61,105 nt of DNA, from positions 1-61,105 of the forward strand of contig JARLGZ010000252.1 in NCBI GenBank assembly GCA_031292515.1, written 5' to 3'. The notes below the pieces were generated by a model, which saw only the letters and a list, made by a program, of their open reading frames with translations, did no database searches and was not told the origin of the DNA. Position 1 is the stretch's first letter; each line of letters opens with the position of its first letter. The DNA is from Puia sp. Lineage in GTDB: Bacteria > Bacteroidota > Bacteroidia > Chitinophagales > Chitinophagaceae. Shown piece after piece: positions 1 through 7,645 of this stretch. The position numbers and the translations under genes are program-made.

Positions 1-188
1 AGAGAGCCGAATTCTTCAACCTTCAGGTTTAGGATATCAGCCTCTTTGCCGACCAGCAAACCGGCGACCTTTTCCGGAGAGCCGATGTAGATCTGGGAAA
101 TGACCTTGGGCTTGCCATCGACCCTGGCAATCTCCCGGACGTAGAGGTAGGGTCTTCCTTTTTTGGTTTTTATGTGAAAATGCGCCAT
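1..188 (-). CDS. IS1634-type transposase, N-terminal part (runs off the window)
   Basis: The minus-strand frame starting with ATG at 188 is open to the window edge and gives 62 residues beginning MAHFHIKTKKGRPYLYVRE, followed by a segment reading KVISQIYIGSPEKV. This opening is typical of IS1634/IS4-superfamily DDE transposases, whose catalytic domain would lie to the left of the window. Only the N-terminus is present, so activity cannot be judged. The element presumably ends somewhere in 190-330, but no terminal inverted repeat can be matched because the other end is missing. Family assignment is by recognition of the N-terminal sequence and is fairly secure. Confidence 0.75.
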   Translation of the reverse strand, partial: MAHFHIKTKKGRPYLYVREIARVDGKPKVISQIYIGSPEKVAGLLVGKEADILNLKVEEFGS

Positions 189-189
189 A

Positions 190-552
190 CAGGCATAATA
201 ACAGTAGGGTCTTACAAGTCAAGAAAAATATTTATGAAACCCAATGTTTTTGGGTATTACGGGTAATCGTCACAGTTATTCTGGAGGGTCTTACAGGATT
301 TGGCATTGCAACATGCTGATATTAATGGGAATTGCCGGGCGGGAAGGGATTATCTCCGAAACTCCAGTTGAAGGAATTAAAAAAGATTGAGGAAAGCAAT
401 TTCACTGGCATGGAATATGCTCCAGATGAAGTGGCGCGATTCACGTAATCGCGCCATAATAATCGCCAATAGTTTCTTCATGATCATCTTCAAAATACGC
501 GTAATGGTTTGGCTAGGGGCAGCCTTAACCGCCCCCAACCGTTTTTCAAGGT
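190..552. other. Intergenic stretch between an IS end and the transglycosylase gene
   Basis: No convincing gene is seen. Positions 331-450 on the plus strand are open and read like a protein fragment ending MEYAPDEVARFT, without a credible start; this may be a relic cut by the IS. Positions 433-455 form a perfect 9-bp stem (GGCGCGATT/AATCGCGCC) with a 5-base loop. It lies just downstream of the leftward transglycosylase gene and may end its transcript, although no U-tract follows on either strand. Confidence 0.4.
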
Positions 553-1149
553 TTACCGCGTGTAGCTCCGGTAATTTTGCAACACCCTGATGATATAGTT
601 TCTGGTTTCCAGGAAGGGCGGTATACCCCCGGACGCTTCCACTTGCCTCGGCCCGGCGTTATACGCAGCCAGGCTAAGCTCGACGTTGCCGTTATAGCTG
701 TCGAGCAAGGACCGCAGATATCTGGTACCGCCATTGATATTCTGCATGGGGTCGAACGGATCGGAGACCTGAAAATCATGGGCGGTTCCCGGCATCAGTT
801 GCATCAACCCCTGCGCTCCTTTCAGCGAAACCGCATGGGCGTTGAAATTTGATTCCGCCTTGATGATGGCCTTGACGAGATGCGGATCGACCCCCTGTTC
901 CGCCGCCGCCGTCTGGATATACCCTTCCAGATCCCCAGACGCTATCACCTTTCTCGCCCCATATCTCCGTGTCTCCGACCGACCACCAAAGACGACCCTG
1001 TACCGTCTCTCCGTCTCATTGACGTTCCGATAATGAAGATCGCCTTTCCTGTCAAGATACGCCTGCATCTCAGCCCAGGCCTGAACCGGCACTGATACAG
1101 CCAATCCAAGCAACAAGATTCCGGCGAGAGTGAGTGTCCGAGCTGACAT
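553..1149 (-). CDS. Lytic transglycosylase (SLT family), VirB1-like
   Basis: 198 residues. An N-terminal signal peptide (residues 1-26, hydrophobic core LAGILLLGLAVSV, ending AWA) is followed by a soluble-lytic-transglycosylase domain from about residue 75. Diagnostic motifs are IIKAESNFNAHAVS (the Glu is the expected catalytic acid), GLMQLMPGTA and LAAYNAGP. Enzymes of this family cleave the glycan strands of peptidoglycan in the periplasm. Next to conjugation genes they usually open the wall for the secretion channel. The gene starts 2 bases after the HU-like gene stops, so the two are probably co-transcribed leftward. Family confident; role in transfer inferred from context. Confidence 0.9.
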   Translation of the reverse strand: MSARTLTLAGILLLGLAVSVPVQAWAEMQAYLDRKGDLHYRNVNETERRYRVVFGGRSETRRYGARKVIASGDLEGYIQTAAAEQGVDPHLVKAIIKAESNFNAHAVSLKGAQGLMQLMPGTAHDFQVSDPFDPMQNINGGTRYLRSLLDSYNGNVELSLAAYNAGPRQVEASGGIPPFLETRNYIIRVLQNYRSYTR

Positions 1150-1151
1150 GA

Positions 1152-1430
1152 TTACAGCCCCGACACTGTGTCACGAAGAATCTTGCCAACCCGGAATTTG
1201 ACTTTCTTCTGAGCGGGGATTTTAATCTTCTCTTGGGTCTGTGGATTGACTCCTTCTCTTTCGGAATACTGGACGACTGCAAACGCGCCGAAACCTGGCA
1301 GGATAACCTCATCGCCCACGGCAAGCGTCTTGGAAACTGTTTCCATGAATTTCACAAGAAACTTTTCAGAGACGACTTTGCTCAGATCGGTTGATTTCGA
1401 GATATTTGCGATAAGATCTTTTTTGTTCAT
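1152..1430 (-). CDS. HU/IHF-family DNA-binding protein
   Basis: 92 residues with the complete HU/IHF fold: MNKKDLIANISK at the start, the GFGAFAV turn, and the basic beta-arm region with the NPQTQEKIKIPA signature leading to KKVKFRVGK. Such proteins bend DNA as dimers and help replication, recombination and transfer complexes. The start codon is confirmed by an AGGAG site and overlaps the preceding ORF's stop in a TAATG arrangement, suggesting coupled translation. The window holds a second, divergent HU-like gene at 48.9 kb. Nothing is unusual in the sequence itself. Confidence 0.93.
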   Translation of the reverse strand: MNKKDLIANISKSTDLSKVVSEKFLVKFMETVSKTLAVGDEVILPGFGAFAVVQYSEREGVNPQTQEKIKIPAQKKVKFRVGKILRDTVSGL

Positions 1431-1678
1431 TACATACTCCTTTGGTTATGGTTTGGATGGTGTCTCGTCCAGTTTGTATTTATCTCGGCATGGAGCGCAG
1501 GCTCCATCCACCAGGGCTTTCGCCGTCGCTGCTCCTGCTCCTGCTCCTGCTGCAAGGTGTAATAAAATTCCTGTAAATCGGCAAAATCCAATTCATATTC
1601 CTTCCTGGATTTTCTCACCATGGCTACAATCCGGTATCTGTCCATTTTCCAGTTTGCCGCTTCGTTTCTTTCCACCAT
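1430..1678 (-). CDS. Small hypothetical protein
   Basis: Up to 82 residues, not recognised. It is rich in charged and aromatic residues and contains a Gln/Glu-Arg stretch (LQQEQEQEQRRRK) followed by WWMEP. Its stop overlaps the HU-like start (TAATG), which supports translation. The start is uncertain: ATG at 1645 (MDRYRIVAMV) is an alternative to 1678, and neither has a strong Shine-Dalgarno. The 5' part overlaps the last 85 bases of the broken ParB-like gene in another frame, so this may partly be a shadow of that relic. Confidence 0.4.
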   Translation of the reverse strand: MVERNEAANWKMDRYRIVAMVRKSRKEYELDFADLQEFYYTLQQEQEQEQRRRKPWWMEPALHAEINTNWTRHHPNHNQRSM

Positions 1679-2205
1679 CCTGTTTTGCAGGAAAAGATAC
1701 AGGTAATCCTCTTGTGCCGATATAGAAACTTATTTTATCGAAAAGGTCTTTAAAGGTCCAATCAATCATATAGTTTCCCAGCCTTACTCCGTGGATGGTG
1801 GTGAGCCCTTCGGCGTGAAAGAAGAACCTGGCAATGCAGGTGCGATGGTTGCCCTCCTCGCCGAAGTAGATAGCGTCCCCGACGAAGGAGACATAGTCCA
1901 CGTACGGCTCCTTGAGGCGTCTTCCCGGTAGCCGGAATTCTCGATGAATCTCTTTAGGTTATGCTCCATCCTTTTCCCCTTCAGGAGCAGATCGAGCCAG
2001 CTTTCCCCGGCATAATCGGGATTCTTAGTGCCGACAACCTTGAAAACATTGACGGACGCGCTTTCATGCTTCTCATCCCGGGTGACGAAATTCCTCATCC
2101 CTGTCAAATCCATGCCGTTCAGGTCTTTCGCTTGGTATCCACGAAATGCGGACAACCTTCAAGGCCGAAGAGTTTAAACTGCTCGGTGGAGTTTTCCATA
2201 AACAT
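1593..2205 (-). pseudogene. Frameshifted ParB-like protein gene
   Basis: Three overlapping minus-strand frames join into one plausible protein. They are a start at 2205 (MFMENSTEQFKLFGLEG, preceded by GAGGAATAAG), a middle piece from about 2155 to 1920 (contains FIENSGY), and a C-terminal piece from about 1925 to 1593. The last piece carries GEEGNHRTCIARFFF and resembles the GNHR motif of ParB/Srx-type nuclease-like domains. At least two single-base shifts are needed, near 2150 and near 1925. Each frame has protein-like composition only in its own part, which argues for decay (or sequence error) rather than chance ORFs. ParB-like assignment is tentative. Confidence 0.45.
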
Positions 2206-2250
2206 CTCTTATTCCTCGACAGATTTATTTATTGTACCTACGTTAAACAG

Positions 2251-2516
2251 ATGGAAACTGAATACGGCCAGAGCAAACGCGACGCCACCATGCAAGAACG
2301 GGGGGTTGATTTCGCCAGAAAATCTTCGACGGCCCTGTACTGACGGAAAGTGACACCATATTCGACTACGGAGAAATCCGATTCCTGACTTTCGGACAGT
2401 TGGATGGTCGAATTGTCGTTCTGGTCTGGACTCAACGCGGCAACGCTATCCGCATAATCTCTATGAGGTACGCCGATGAACGCGAAAGAAATAGATACTT
2501 CAAACCCCTGGGTTGA
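2251..2516 (+). pseudogene. brnT: BrnT-type toxin gene with a one-base frameshift
   Basis: The reading starts at 2251 (METEYGQSKRDATMQERGVDFAR), as BrnT proteins do. It breaks at the run of four A at about 2318-2321, where the frame runs into a stop. One extra A restores KIFDGPVLTE through IRFLTFG, VVLVWTQRGNAIRIISMR and ERERNRYF, the canonical BrnT C-terminus. BrnT is a RelE-like ribonuclease toxin. The restored frame overlaps the start of the following antitoxin gene, as in known brnTA operons. As written the toxin would be inactive; a homopolymer error or phase-variable slippage is possible. Confidence 0.75.
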
Positions 2517-2778
2517 CTCTGACGATGCCCCGGAATTAACTGACGAATTTTTTAGAAACGCCACACCGATGATCGGCGGTAAAGTGGTTTCCCGAGAAGA
2601 GTTTGACCAAACATTTAAAAAAGCTCTCCGTGGCCGTCCTGTCGGCTCCAACAAAGCAAAGACCACACTCAGGCTGGATAAAGATATTCTGGCAATGTTC
2701 AAATCCACCGGCAAAGGCTGGCAGAGCCGCATCAATGACGCACTCCATGAATGGATACGAGAACACAAGCCTGCGTGA
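2476..2778 (+). CDS. brnA: BrnA antitoxin
   Basis: 100 residues ending with the BrnA signature: GRPVGSNKAKTTLRLDKD, then GKGWQSRINDALHEWI, a ribbon-helix-helix DNA-binding domain. The N-terminal 50 residues would wrap the BrnT toxin. The ATG lies inside the 3' end of brnT, the usual arrangement, with the antitoxin after the toxin. BrnA proteins also repress their own operon. The gene is intact although brnT is frameshifted, so an orphan antitoxin is possible. It is encoded on the plus strand within an otherwise minus-strand region. Confidence 0.9.
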   Translation: MNAKEIDTSNPWVDSDDAPELTDEFFRNATPMIGGKVVSREEFDQTFKKALRGRPVGSNKAKTTLRLDKDILAMFKSTGKGWQSRINDALHEWIREHKPA

Positions 2779-2805
2779 TTTCCTGCCATGACATCTCCAA
2801 GCGTT

Positions 2806-2884
2806 CCCCGCCTCACAGGCGGGGTTGGTTTCCTCTTTTACCGCCACACCTCTGGAAACATCCGGTCTTGCGCTGATCTCGTCC
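2806..2884. repeat. Partial second copy of the 3' end of the 3071-3436 gene, with GC-rich hairpin
   Basis: A hairpin with an 8-bp stem (CCCCGCCT/AGGCGGGG, 2806-2824) recurs at 3044-3062 with only the loop base changed. A 21-base block at 2864-2884 matches 3102-3122 at 20 positions. In the second copy these lie at the end of the 3071-3436 gene and just past it. The first copy therefore looks like a degenerate duplication of that gene's end. On the minus strand it still encodes DEISARP against DEISTRP in the gene. Confidence 0.6.
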
Positions 2885-3043
2885 AAGGCGAGATCTAACC
2901 GATAGCGGCCCACTGACCGAGAGATTTACCATTAAAAGCGCAGACAAGAAGGAAACGATGATGGCATTTACGAACGACGAACCTGGAAAATCTATTTCTC
3001 TCATTTTTCAATACCATTCCCAATCAATATTCTTTAAGGGATT

Positions 3044-3062
3044 CCCCGCCTCGCAGGCGGGG
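3044..3062. terminator. GC-rich hairpin after the leftward gene, repeated at 2806
   Basis: Perfect 8-bp stem CCCCGCCT/AGGCGGGG with loop CGC, 9 bases beyond the stop of the leftward gene at 3071. There is no U-tract on the minus strand, so it may pause or protect RNA rather than act as a classical terminator. Confidence 0.45.
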
Positions 3063-3070
3063 TTGGGTCC

Positions 3071-3436
3071 CTATTTTGCCGCTTGATTCCCAGCAGCGCT
3101 CGGTCTTGTGCTGATCTCGTCCGGTGCGTAATATTTCAGGTTGAGGAGGCCCGCAATCTCTTCGGTCAGCTCGGAAAACTGGAAGACCACATCTTCTGCT
3201 CTTTTCAGCAGGGGTCCGGCGTTCTCCAAAGGAATTCCCTTTTCTCCCGATTCTCCGATACGATCCTTGAATATGTTGTAGATCTTGTCAAACTGCCGGA
3301 GAATGTTGGTCATGGTGTTGCCCCGGTGCGAGTTGATCTGGATAACTCTCGCGTCCCGCTGCTGCGCCATGGCGATTCTTTTTTCCATTTTTGCCTGGAT
3401 TTCTTCTTTGGTCAGTCTTTTCCTCGTCTCAGTCAT
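3071..3436 (-). CDS. Hypothetical helical protein next to the coupling-protein gene
   Basis: 121 residues, no recognised domain. The N-terminus is strongly charged (MTETRKRLTKEEIQAKMEKR) and the rest is predicted helical, without a signal peptide or membrane segment, so it is probably cytoplasmic. The start at 3436 has a good ribosome site (AAGGAGGAAAT). It follows the 4-TM membrane protein by 26 bases and is probably in the same operon as the coupling-ATPase fusion. Position suggests a transfer accessory protein, for example a coupling-complex or relaxosome factor; this is inference only. Confidence 0.7.
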   Translation of the reverse strand: MTETRKRLTKEEIQAKMEKRIAMAQQRDARVIQINSHRGNTMTNILRQFDKIYNIFKDRIGESGEKGIPLENAGPLLKRAEDVVFQFSELTEEIAGLLNLKYYAPDEISTRPSAAGNQAAK

Positions 3437-3462
3437 TTTGATTTCCTCCTTGTTGAGTTTAT

Positions 3463-4200
3463 TTAATCGCCATCCACCCTGGCCTGGGTCTTGTCCTTTT
3501 TCTTCCGCCTCTTGCGGTCGAGTAAAAATGCCGCCCCATAGGGCAATAATCCCCCCATCAGCATCAGGAGCGAGCAGACCATCGCCGAGGGGATGACATA
3601 GGGCAGCACCTTCTCCGCGCCGTAATACATGCTCTTGGCCATCTCTTCGTTGTAAGTAAAGCCTGTCGCCAGGCTCCAGACCCTGACGGGCTTGGCTAAA
3701 TTCGCCGCGCAAAAGTACAGGACATAGAGCACAAAGCTCATAATGACCAGGATGATCGTCCTTCCAAAGTATACGGAATGGATGGCCCTTCTGGTCAGGG
3801 TGCCGATGTGATACCGGCCCATGTATAAGCACATGATCGTGTTGACTATGAGCAGGACAAAAGGAATTCCGTCCAGGAGTGCATCCCCCAACCAACCGGA
3901 ATGGAAGATGAACGGAGTCAGGTAGAACCAAAAGATCGGAAAGAGCAGAAAGATGAAGATCGCCTCGTTGAATCCGGTCTTCATTCCCGTCTTAAAGAAT
4001 CCGATGGTGCCTTCCAGGGTCAGAAACTCGGGGCTGATACTCTGGCCTTCCTTCTCCATCACGAAGAATTGCTGGATCTCGGATATCGCGTCGATCAGAT
4101 TTTTCGGCTTCCATTCGCCGCCTCCCGACATATACCGTCCGTTATTGCCGAAGAAGTCCCCGCTATCACCGCTGTTGTTTTCAAAGTCGCTTGTCGCCAT
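3463..4200 (-). CDS. Four-helix inner-membrane protein of the transfer operon
   Basis: 245 residues from ATG at 4200, which has a perfect AAAGGAGGTTGAT upstream. An acidic, Gly/Asn-rich N-terminus (about residues 1-70) precedes four hydrophobic segments near residues 80-100, 110-130, 155-180 and 205-230. The C-terminus is very basic (RKRRKKKDK), as expected for a cytoplasmic end. I recognise no family. The start is 1 base after the stop of the ATPase-HD fusion, so they are co-translated. A role in coupling the ATPase to the mating-pair channel is plausible, since this ATPase lacks the usual N-terminal membrane anchor. Confidence 0.75.
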   Translation of the reverse strand: MATSDFENNSGDSGDFFGNNGRYMSGGGEWKPKNLIDAISEIQQFFVMEKEGQSISPEFLTLEGTIGFFKTGMKTGFNEAIFIFLLFPIFWFYLTPFIFHSGWLGDALLDGIPFVLLIVNTIMCLYMGRYHIGTLTRRAIHSVYFGRTIILVIMSFVLYVLYFCAANLAKPVRVWSLATGFTYNEEMAKSMYYGAEKVLPYVIPSAMVCSLLMLMGGLLPYGAAFLLDRKRRKKKDKTQARVDGD

Positions 4201-4201
4201 A

Positions 4202-7200
4202 TCAACCTCCTTTCTTTGTTTGGACTGTGACGGTAGCAATCTCCGCCAATTTTCCTGTCTTTCTCTGCTCCAACCCGCCTATCGACTCTCCGGGGGCGAG
4301 AAAGGCCTCAGCCTTAAACGGGGCGTAAAAACCTCCCTCTTGCTCGCCGTTTTTAAGGTTAAGGGAAAAATATCCGCCGAAATAGCCCTCTTTAACCTGA
4401 GTCGTGTCGATGAGATTTCTGGCCCGGAAGATGCTGTCCGCTCCGAGGAGTAGCGGACGCATTTCAATGCTATTCGCTGGATCGCGCATGACGATTTCCT
4501 CCACTCCCCCTTTTTTCGCCTGGTCGACCAGAATATCGCGGATCAGTCCTGTGTGGATATAGACGGTCCCGGTCGGCATGGAGAACGCCTGGAAGTATCT
4601 TCCGTTCATCACGTTGATACGGGACTTAATTTCGGCAAGACAGCTCTCGACGTCGAGCCACCCCCGGATATCGAGCGGCTCTATCCAATCCGCCTGTTTT
4701 TTCCTGTTATTCCGAGCCGGTTGCTCGTCTCCGCCTATCCCGTAAATATCCTGTTGGGCTTTCCAGCCCGCTTTCGCATCCGCCTGCGATGCTACAGGTG
4801 CGGTCGGCGGCTGGATTACCGGTGCCGGGGCTGCCGGTGTTTCGATTTTCGGCTGCTCTTCCGGTGCCTGCTCCATTCCCTCTTGCGCCTGCTCGTCGCT
4901 TGCAGGTTGGTTTTCAGGCTGGACTTCTTGAATGGCCTGCGGGGAGTTTGCGGGTTGGGCGGTATCTACCTCACCCTGGACGACGGGGACCTTCTGCTCA
5001 CTCTCACCCGGATTCGCGGCTGGCTGACTGGCTGTGGCGGTCTGCTGTTTTATTCCATTCTTTTTCTTCTTCTTTCTCCCCATCTGCTTGTTCACCAGCT
5101 CCAATTCCGCCTGCCTGGCCTTTTTGTCCGCCTCTTGCAGTATCTTTGTCAGCATGTCTTGCTCTGGCGCCGGTTTGTGGTGGAGCTTTACCGCTTCTAT
5201 GATTTTGGGTTTCTTCGAGAGTCTTGAAAATCCGGGAATACCCGTCAATACCTCAGCGGACCCCAGATAGTGATCGCCGTAACTGTAGATCGCCGGTTGT
5301 TTTGACGGAAGCTTGCCGATGTCGTGACCCAGAGCCGCGATCACCGCGTCGTTGATCATATGGCCCGATTCCTCTCTGGTCAGCTCGGCGATTACCGTTT
5401 CCGCGACATTCAACGAATGATCCAGCAGCGATACCTTGCCGAGCCTTTCGTATGTGTTGCCCCAGCTTGTCTCAATGTCGTTTGTCGTTTGTTGCGAGAC
5501 AACCGAGGCACAGTCCCCTTCCTGATCCAGCAAAAGCAGGAGCCGAGCGATGACATCCCGGTGCGCCTTGTCTGTATTCTCGAACTGCTTGAAAAACTTT
5601 GCGGCCCGCTCGTTTCGCAGGACGACAGGCCCCATTTCTTCCACGGGTTCGGCATCGGCTTCATCCACATCTCCGGGTTCACGCCAGATATGGGCCACAC
5701 CTTCAAGGGAGACCTGGATCTTTCCGTTCTTCACTTCAAGCCGCGGCGGTCGTTTCTCCTTGCCTGGGACCCAAAGAGAACAGATTTCCTTAAGGTTCAC
5801 GATCAGACGTTCCCTGTCGCATTCCTCCACTATGCGCCGCTGTCTCTCTTTTCTGCGTAGCCAGAACAACCATCCGACCAGACCCGAGACGCCGAAAAGA
5901 CCCATTGCCGCCAACAACTGAGCGCCGAAGGCGACAAGACTGTCGCCGTGTATATGTTCGTACATTTCCTGTAATTCACTCCAATGAAACCATCCCCAGA
6001 TCACGGCCAGCATTACCGCCCCAAGAAAGGCCGGGGGCAGGAAAAGCTCCAGAAAACTCTCACCTGGAGCGGCCTTTTCTTCCACGGCTTCGGCATCCAG
6101 CTCTTCGGAGTCCGCTGTCTTGGCGTCGGGATAGATAATCGAAAGTGCCGAGTCCGGCACTGTTCTGGAAAATCCCTTGTATATGCCCGAATACGTAATC
6201 ATGTAGAACTGCCTGGGGGTCAGGCGAAGGATACCCGATGCCTTGACCCTCACATCCTCCGTCTCCCTGATAGCCAGCCCACCACCGAGCGAGATGATCG
6301 GCGAAAACGTCCGCTTCTCGCCCAGGTGATCGGAGATGTATTTTGCGGTCACAGCGTCCGGCACTCGCATGAAAGTCTTGGTGTTGCAGTTGTCGAGGAT
6401 GGTGTTAGCCCGTTCCTGGCCGACCTCCGCGAACATCTGGTTGACTGACTGGCTGTAGCCGTGCAGGTAGATATTCGCGGCCCCGGCCTTGGCGAAAAGA
6501 TCTTCGATCCCCTGATAGAGAATGTTCTGCGCCTCGTCTATATGCAGGGCCAGCGGCGGGTCTATTTTTTTCCCGCTGGCGAGCTTGCGCCCGATCAGCG
6601 ACTGGAGCATGGAGACGACAACCTTCCCCGCAGTGTACGAGGCTTTTTTTGTAAGCAGGGAGCCAAGCTGCACCACCATGATGACCTGCTTTCCTTCTTC
6701 CAGCCTTGAGATGAACCTGTTCTCATGCGCGGTGCCGATGATTCTGCCTATATTGCCGGAGGTAAGCTCGGTGAGCGCGACCCTGAGCGAGCTTACGACA
6801 TTGTTGTAGTAGTCCGGCGTAGTTTCCAGTATCTTCTGGAGGCTCAGGGATATCTGTTTTGCTTCCGGGGTGTCAAAATAGTCGATGCTGTTTCTGATCT
6901 TCCTCAGATCGCCGTGGCCGATCTTGTTTTTGACGTCGAGCAGGGAAAACGAAGTGCGGGTTCCTCCTTTCGCCAACTCCAAAAGAGCCTGGACAAGAAC
7001 CAGACTGTTCTCGTAGGCAACACCGAAGAAAAACGGCTCCTTGCCTATCGCGACACCAGCGGTGATATGGGCCACCAACTCTTCCGGCATGTAGTATGAC
7101 GAAAGTGGATCCAGGATCGCGCTGTACTCGGGAAAAATAGGCGTTACCATCATCAGGTCTTTGATCCGCCCGGTGTCGCAGGCTATCTGCGTGATCTTGG

Positions 7201-7645
7201 AAAATAGATCGATGTCCCCTTTGGGATCAACGACAACGACTGAATAGCCTTTCCTGATGTCCTGCTCAACGATGTTTTCAAGCATCCTGGTCTTGCCTAC
7301 CCTGGTCGTCCCGAAACACCAGGAATGTCCTTTCCTGTCGCTGTCCGACACCCGCAGGTCAATGACATCATCCGGCGCGTCCAGGTGAACGCCTTCGCCA
7401 AGCTCCGTCCACAACCTGTCTTCCACCTTGCAGAATGCGATACCTTCTTCTTTTGCCGCCGCCCGCATGAAGGAGCCGAGATCCTGATCGTTGTAGACGA
7501 TGCGCATACCGCCCCGGCCCCCATATTTATAGGCCGGACGGACTGAAAGCGGGTAGCCGATCTCCCCTGCGGCTTTCAACGCAGTCTCCAGGGTGAGGGC
7601 TTTGACTTCCCGCATGAAGGCCGGCATTCGGAGTTTAGGTTTCAT
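4202..7645 (-). CDS. TraD/VirD4-like coupling ATPase fused to an HD domain
   Basis: 1147 residues. Residues 100-500 form a VirD4/TraD-type motor with Walker A FGTTRVGKT (111-119) and Walker B ALHIDEAQ (D370, E371), which pumps DNA through the secretion channel. There are no N-terminal membrane helices; instead two lie mid-protein (about 531-555 and 571-596). Residues 730-850 carry an HD-domain pattern: LLDHSLNVAE (H743), AALGHDIGK (H774, D775), H792, HH822-823 and D840. A Pro/Gln/Ala-rich linker (about 865-970) leads to a C-terminal domain (985-1060) that faintly resembles the C-terminus of MOBH-type TraI relaxases. The HHH motif of those relaxases is not seen. The ATPase assignment is firm, the HD domain likely, relaxase activity unproven. 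The start overlaps the upstream gene by 11 bases. Confidence 0.88.
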   Translation of the reverse strand: MKPKLRMPAFMREVKALTLETALKAAGEIGYPLSVRPAYKYGGRGGMRIVYNDQDLGSFMRAAAKEEGIAFCKVEDRLWTELGEGVHLDAPDDVIDLRVSDSDRKGHSWCFGTTRVGKTRMLENIVEQDIRKGYSVVVVDPKGDIDLFSKITQIACDTGRIKDLMMVTPIFPEYSAILDPLSSYYMPEELVAHITAGVAIGKEPFFFGVAYENSLVLVQALLELAKGGTRTSFSLLDVKNKIGHGDLRKIRNSIDYFDTPEAKQISLSLQKILETTPDYYNNVVSSLRVALTELTSGNIGRIIGTAHENRFISRLEEGKQVIMVVQLGSLLTKKASYTAGKVVVSMLQSLIGRKLASGKKIDPPLALHIDEAQNILYQGIEDLFAKAGAANIYLHGYSQSVNQMFAEVGQERANTILDNCNTKTFMRVPDAVTAKYISDHLGEKRTFSPIISLGGGLAIRETEDVRVKASGILRLTPRQFYMITYSGIYKGFSRTVPDSALSIIYPDAKTADSEELDAEAVEEKAAPGESFLELFLPPAFLGAVMLAVIWGWFHWSELQEMYEHIHGDSLVAFGAQLLAAMGLFGVSGLVGWLFWLRRKERQRRIVEECDRERLIVNLKEICSLWVPGKEKRPPRLEVKNGKIQVSLEGVAHIWREPGDVDEADAEPVEEMGPVVLRNERAAKFFKQFENTDKAHRDVIARLLLLLDQEGDCASVVSQQTTNDIETSWGNTYERLGKVSLLDHSLNVAETVIAELTREESGHMINDAVIAALGHDIGKLPSKQPAIYSYGDHYLGSAEVLTGIPGFSRLSKKPKIIEAVKLHHKPAPEQDMLTKILQEADKKARQAELELVNKQMGRKKKKKNGIKQQTATASQPAANPGESEQKVPVVQGEVDTAQPANSPQAIQEVQPENQPASDEQAQEGMEQAPEEQPKIETPAAPAPVIQPPTAPVASQADAKAGWKAQQDIYGIGGDEQPARNNRKKQADWIEPLDIRGWLDVESCLAEIKSRINVMNGRYFQAFSMPTGTVYIHTGLIRDILVDQAKKGGVEEIVMRDPANSIEMRPLLLGADSIFRARNLIDTTQVKEGYFGGYFSLNLKNGEQEGGFYAPFKAEAFLAPGESIGGLEQRKTGKLAEIATVTVQTKKGG

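Noticed and set aside
2813-3004. Minus-strand 63-aa ORF with a hydrophobic stretch
   Set aside because: No ribosome site; it reads through the duplicated gene-end fragment and hairpin.
5100-5420. Calling the HD part of the coupling protein a proven MOBH relaxase
   Set aside because: The HD motif fits, but the HHH motif and a catalytic Tyr arrangement of MOBH proteins were not seen.
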